Positions 5,912 to 8,670 of a stretch of 8,670 bases of DNA are shown piece by piece. Each line of letters opens with the position of its first letter. Position 1 is the stretch's first letter. The stretch covers positions 1-8,670 of the forward strand of contig URKV01000077.1 of the NCBI GenBank assembly GCA_900548565.1, written 5' to 3'. Source of the DNA: an uncultured Collinsella sp. GTDB taxonomy: Bacteria > Actinomycetota > Coriobacteriia > Coriobacteriales > Coriobacteriaceae. Made by a program: the position numbers and the translations under genes. The notes below the pieces were generated by a model. It ran no database searches. It was not told where the DNA came from and worked only from the letters and a program-made list of their open reading frames with translations.

Positions 5912-7345
5912 ATGTCGCTTACACAGTCAGCAGAGCGTGCAGCGCTTAACAAGCTCATCGATTATCTCGACGACAACCCGCAAGAAAACATCGACAAAAT
6001 CATGGACCTCGTGAACAAGCTGGTCCCCAATCGCGTATTTCCTGTACAGCGAGAGGCATTCACCAATGTCATCAAGAGCCGCGGCAATTGGTATGACCTG
6101 ATCATGCGTGTGTTCAGCCTTAATCCCCAGATGCGAACCAAACTGCTTAAGACCCTCATTGTCGACGCCAACCTGCTTGCTTGGCCAGAGCAGGAAAAGA
6201 ACCGCGAAAAGTACCAGTGCAACGTTCCATGGGCCATCCTGCTCGATCCCACGAGCGCCTGCAACCTGCATTGCACGGGCTGCTGGGCCGCCGAGTACGG
6301 CTACAAGCAGAATCTCTCGTTCGAAGACATCGACTCTATCGTTACACAGGGCAAAGAGCTCGGTACGCATATCTACATCTATACCGGCGGCGAGCCGCTC
6401 GTCCGCAAGCACGACCTGATCAGAATTTGCGAAAAACATCAGGACTGCGTGTTTCTCTGCTTTACCAACTCCACGCTGATCGACGAGGCCTTCTGCGACG
6501 ATATGATTCGCGTAGGTAATTTTGTCCCCGCCATCAGCGCCGAGGGCAATGAGCACACCACCGACGCCCGTCGCGGCGAGGGTACCTACGCAAAGATCGA
6601 GCACGCAATGAAACTCCTGCGCGAGCGCGACTTGCCGTTTGGTATCTCCACCTGTTGGACCAGCGCCAATGCCGATACGGTTGCTACCGAGGAGAACATG
6701 GACTGGATGATCGACGAGGGAGCACTCTTCTGCTGGTACTTCCACTTTATGCCGATTGGCCGCAATGCAACCCCCGAGCTCATGCCCACGCCCGAGCAGC
6801 GCGAGCACATGTATCACTTTATCCGCGAAATGCGTGAGAAGAAGCCGCTGTTTACGCTCGACTTCCAAAACGACGGCGAGTTTGTAGGCGGGTGTATCGC
6901 CGGAGGTCGCCGCTACCTGCACATCAACGCCGCCGGAGACGTGGAGCCGTGCGTGTTCATCCACTACTCAAACGCCAACATCCACGATGTGAGCTTACTC
7001 GACGCGCTGCGCTCTCCCCTCTTTATGAAGTACTACGAAAACATGCCGTTCAACGACAACTACCTCAAACCATGCCCCATGCTCGAGAATCCCGACGTGC
7101 TGCCCAAACTGGTCGCCGAGAGTGGCGCAATGAGCACTGATCTCATCGAGAAGGAGTCACCCGAGCAGCTGCGCGAAAAGACCCAGGCTGCCGCCGAGGC
7201 ATGGTCACCTGTCGCCGACCGCATCTGGAACGACTCCGAAGATCCGTTATACGCCAAGCGTCACGAGGACAAGTCGCAGGGCATGGCCGATAGCGACATG
7301 CACAAGTTCGAAAAACAGGGCCGCACACTCAAAAACGGCGATTAA
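5912..7345 (+). CDS. Radical SAM protein with C-terminal cysteine cluster, function unknown
   Basis: The 477-residue protein has an N-terminal helical region (about 1-105). The radical SAM core (about 106-300) carries CNLHCTGCW (Cys117, Cys121, Cys124) for the [4Fe-4S] cluster that cleaves S-adenosylmethionine, and TGGEP (158-162) for SAM binding. A SPASM-like tail follows with GGCIAGGRRYLHINAAGDVE (326-345), Cys347, NDNYLKPCPM (381-390, Cys388) and a helical C-terminus. Cys328, Cys347 and Cys388 could hold an auxiliary cluster. I recall similar proteins in many anaerobic Firmicutes and Coriobacteria, without an established substrate. AAAGGA lies 7 bases before the start. No peptide precursor gene is visible nearby, so peptide maturation is not supported here. 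A shared operator-like site suggests control by the neighbouring TetR-family protein. Confidence 0.88.
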   Translation: MSLTQSAERAALNKLIDYLDDNPQENIDKIMDLVNKLVPNRVFPVQREAFTNVIKSRGNWYDLIMRVFSLNPQMRTKLLKTLIVDANLLAWPEQEKNREKYQCNVPWAILLDPTSACNLHCTGCWAAEYGYKQNLSFEDIDSIVTQGKELGTHIYIYTGGEPLVRKHDLIRICEKHQDCVFLCFTNSTLIDEAFCDDMIRVGNFVPAISAEGNEHTTDARRGEGTYAKIEHAMKLLRERDLPFGISTCWTSANADTVATEENMDWMIDEGALFCWYFHFMPIGRNATPELMPTPEQREHMYHFIREMREKKPLFTLDFQNDGEFVGGCIAGGRRYLHINAAGDVEPCVFIHYSNANIHDVSLLDALRSPLFMKYYENMPFNDNYLKPCPMLENPDVLPKLVAESGAMSTDLIEKESPEQLREKTQAAAEAWSPVADRIWNDSEDPLYAKRHEDKSQGMADSDMHKFEKQGRTLKNGD

Positions 7346-7378
7346 TTCTGCCCTACATGACAAACGCTCAGAAATGAA

Positions 7379-7417
7379 GCGGAGCAGTCTCGAGGCTCAT
7401 CTTCGAGGCTGCTCCGC
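7379..7417. terminator. Long hairpin after the radical SAM gene
   Basis: Bases 7379-7395 pair with 7401-7417 along 17 positions, including two G-U pairs, around the loop CTCAT. The stem starts GCGGAGCAG and ends CTGCTCCGC, 33 bases after the stop codon. Only CTTACC follows on the plus strand, and TTCATTTCT flanks it on the minus strand. It probably ends or stabilises transcripts from the two convergent genes, although the U-tracts are weak. Confidence 0.65.
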
Positions 7418-7438
7418 CTTACCGTCAAAACAGTTTTA

Positions 7439-7507
7439 CTAAGTTGCGGTGAAATAGGGACTAGATCGGCCTTCCAATAACCAAAACGATCCCTATTCCA
7501 CCGCAAC
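7439..7507. repeat. Palindromic intergenic repeat element (REP/MITE-like)
   Basis: GTTGCGGTGAAATAGGGA (7443-7460) and TCCCTATTCCACCGCAAC (7490-7507) are inverted copies of an 18-base arm with one mismatch, separated by 29 bases. Bases 7439-7457 recur exactly inverted at 5761-5779. It lies between convergent genes and has no coding capacity. I recall this arm as a dispersed intergenic motif in Collinsella-type genomes; that is memory, not a search. It may also act as a bidirectional terminator. Confidence 0.75.
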
Positions 7508-7533
7508 ATCTTTAAGTTGTTGAATTATCGATG

Positions 7534-8145
7534 CTATTCGAAGCGAGATTCCAGACTCGACAGACCGTTGAGAGTCAGGTCGTTGGCGACCTCAGAGACG
7601 CGCTCGATAGGAACCGAGCCGTCAGACAGCGCCCACGTGCGATAGATACCGATAATACCCGATAGCAAAAACGCCAAATAGTAGTCGAACATCTCGTCCT
7701 TGAGACCTTGAGGCAGCAGATCGCGCTCGGCAATCTCGTGCTCGAGCGGCGCACGAAGACGAGCCATAAAATCATCGAGCGGAATGTTCTCGATCAGCTG
7801 ACGATTGAGCACCAAGTTGTTGCACAGTGCCTCGTTAACGGTTTTAAAGAAGGTCGCCGCCGCGCCAAGAGCGCGCTCGTTGGTGTCGCCGTCCATTGAA
7901 GCAAGTGTTTTCTCGACCGAGTCGACAATCATCTCCACCACATCGACGGCAATGGCATCGAGCAGGCCGTCAACCGTGCCAAAGTGCACGTAGAAGGTTT
8001 TGCGGTCGACATTGGCCTCGCGCGCGATGGCACTCACCGTAATGTCTGCCAGCGGCTTTTCCATGAGCAGGCGCTCGAAAGCGGAAAGGATGGCATTACG
8101 GCTGCGAACGATGCGACGATCAAGACGCGGTTTGCTGGTTGCCAT
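7534..8145 (-). CDS. TetR/AcrR-family transcriptional regulator
   Basis: This 203-residue protein has a typical TetR N-terminal DNA-binding domain. Helices run from about residue 11, with the helix-turn-helix at about 35-54 (ITVSAIAREANVDRKTFYVHF). The C-terminal ligand and dimer domain is helical, ending near YYLAFLLSGIIGIYRTWALS (155-174), and its ligand is unknown. The start at 8145 is chosen because AAGGGA lies just upstream on this strand and the protein then begins MATSKPRLDRR. An ATG at 8172 in frame lacks a ribosome site. The gene is convergent with the radical SAM gene. A 7-bp inverted repeat 44 bases upstream of its start resembles a site ahead of the radical SAM gene, so autoregulation plus control of that gene is likely. 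Confidence 0.88.
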   Translation of the reverse strand: MATSKPRLDRRIVRSRNAILSAFERLLMEKPLADITVSAIAREANVDRKTFYVHFGTVDGLLDAIAVDVVEMIVDSVEKTLASMDGDTNERALGAAATFFKTVNEALCNNLVLNRQLIENIPLDDFMARLRAPLEHEIAERDLLPQGLKDEMFDYYLAFLLSGIIGIYRTWALSDGSVPIERVSEVANDLTLNGLSSLESRFE

Positions 8146-8188
8146 GGGCGTGTCCCTTCGATATGCGAGCATTCATCAACAGATGAGA

Positions 8189-8212
8189 GATAATCTACGT
8201 AAGAGGATTATC
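8189..8212. promoter_or_regulatory. Putative TetR-family autoregulatory operator
   Basis: GATAATC (8189-8195) and GATTATC (8206-8212) form a perfect 7-bp inverted repeat with a 10-base spacer. It lies 44 bases upstream of the regulator's start codon. The related site at 5857-5880 keeps TAATCTAC and ATTATC at identical spacing. Local palindromes upstream of a TetR gene are usually its own operator. Confidence 0.58.
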
Positions 8213-8261
8213 CCCCATACAGCACAAATATGCCCCGCATCATGAAGAACGCACGACTGTC

Positions 8262-8621
8262 CTACTGCGACTTAGGGTGCTTCTTCTTATTGAGTACCGA
8301 CGGAGATACGCGAATACCATCGCCTGTCTGGCGCACATAGGCTTTATGAGCCGGCTTAGCGGTCCCAGAAGCCTTCTGAGCCTGCTTCTTGGGATCAACA
8401 GTAACAGCATTAGCGGGGTGCGGCTTAGTGGGCGCAGAGGGCGTCTGAGGCGTGCGGCCGAGCTTGCGCATCACGCGATCCCAGCGCGCATGGATGCTCT
8501 CGTTGTGGGCGCTCTTAAGGCCCAGCAGGGGCGCAGCCAAAATGGTCGGCGCAATAAACGTAATGAGGCGCCACAGCAGATAGCCAGCGGTCGAAGCCGA
8601 CCCAAAGAAATGACCCAAGAA
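8262..8621 (-). CDS. C-terminal fragment of a membrane protein, possibly YbhN/LPG-synthase-TM (flippase-like) family
   Basis: This is the last 119 codons of a gene whose 5' part is lost where library adapter begins. Residues 1-33 of the fragment are hydrophobic (FLGHFFGSASTAGYLLWRL, then ITFIAPTILAAPLLGL). The pattern STAGYLLWRLITF-x-P resembles the last membrane segments of YbhN-type integral membrane proteins related to lysyl-phosphatidylglycerol synthase. A basic, Lys/Pro/Ala-rich tail of about 80 residues follows and should be cytoplasmic. The gene lies upstream of the TetR gene on the same strand, 116 bases away. The family call is tentative; the fragment and its stop codon are clear. 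Confidence 0.6.
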   Translation of the reverse strand, partial: FLGHFFGSASTAGYLLWRLITFIAPTILAAPLLGLKSAHNESIHARWDRVMRKLGRTPQTPSAPTKPHPANAVTVDPKKQAQKASGTAKPAHKAYVRQTGDGIRVSPSVLNKKKHPKSQ

Positions 8622-8622
8622 C

Positions 8623-8670
8623 CTGTCTCTTATACACATCTCCGAGCCCACGAGACTCCTGAGCATCTCG
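8623..8670. other. Illumina Nextera library adapter with index (contamination)
   Basis: CTGTCTCTTATACACATCT (8623-8641) is the Tn5 mosaic-end adapter used in Nextera libraries. It is followed by CCGAGCCCACGAGAC (8642-8656), an 8-base index TCCTGAGC (8657-8664) and ATCTCG (8665-8670), the start of the P7 flow-cell sequence. On the minus strand it translates to SLVGSEMCIRDR, a peptide known to me as an adapter artefact in protein databases. This is not genomic DNA. Confidence 0.98.

Noticed and set aside
5927..6964. Minus-strand open frame of 345 codons opposite the radical SAM gene
   Set aside because: The plus-strand gene has intact catalytic motifs and a ribosome site; the antisense frame has neither.
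7439..7507. CRISPR repeat or short array
   Set aside because: Only two inverted arms with one 29-base spacer are present; there are no direct repeats and no cas genes.
8623..8641. Tn5 mosaic end as evidence of a transposon
   Set aside because: It is directly followed by Illumina adapter, index and P7 sequence, so it comes from library preparation.

Overview
The window looks like a contig from a high-GC anaerobic gut actinobacterium of the class Coriobacteriia. This is inferred from base composition, gene content and a Collinsella-like intergenic repeat; no search was run. The left end starts inside an RNA element and the right end runs into sequencing-library adapter, so both edges are artificial.

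Bases 1-5723 form one plus-strand operon. It opens with the 3' part of a probable cobalamin riboswitch and a terminator-like hairpin. Next come a Tat-exported, lipid-anchored CbiK-type cobaltochelatase, two strong hairpins, a small lipoprotein with a NEAT-like beta domain, a substrate-binding lipoprotein with a second NEAT-like domain, a FecCD/BtuC-type permease, and an ATPase with an extra C-terminal domain. The last four genes are separated by 0-4 bases. The most economical reading is a B12-repressed system that captures a metallo-tetrapyrrole (corrinoid, its precursor, or heme) outside the membrane, handles its metal there, and imports it.

Bases 5724-8621 are less GC-extreme and have a different style. 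An AT-rich leader precedes an uncharacterised radical SAM protein with a second cysteine cluster. A strong 17-bp hairpin and a 65-bp palindromic repeat follow, then a convergent TetR-family regulator and the C-terminal part of a membrane protein, possibly of the YbhN/LPG-synthase-TM type. One arm of the palindrome is repeated exactly, inverted, upstream of the radical SAM gene. The radical SAM and TetR upstream regions also share a similar 24-base operator-like site, suggesting the regulator controls both.

Bases 8623-8670 are Illumina Nextera adapter plus index and must not be annotated as biology. The change in composition and the truncated repeat arm at about 5724-5760 mark either a horizontal-transfer boundary or an assembly join.
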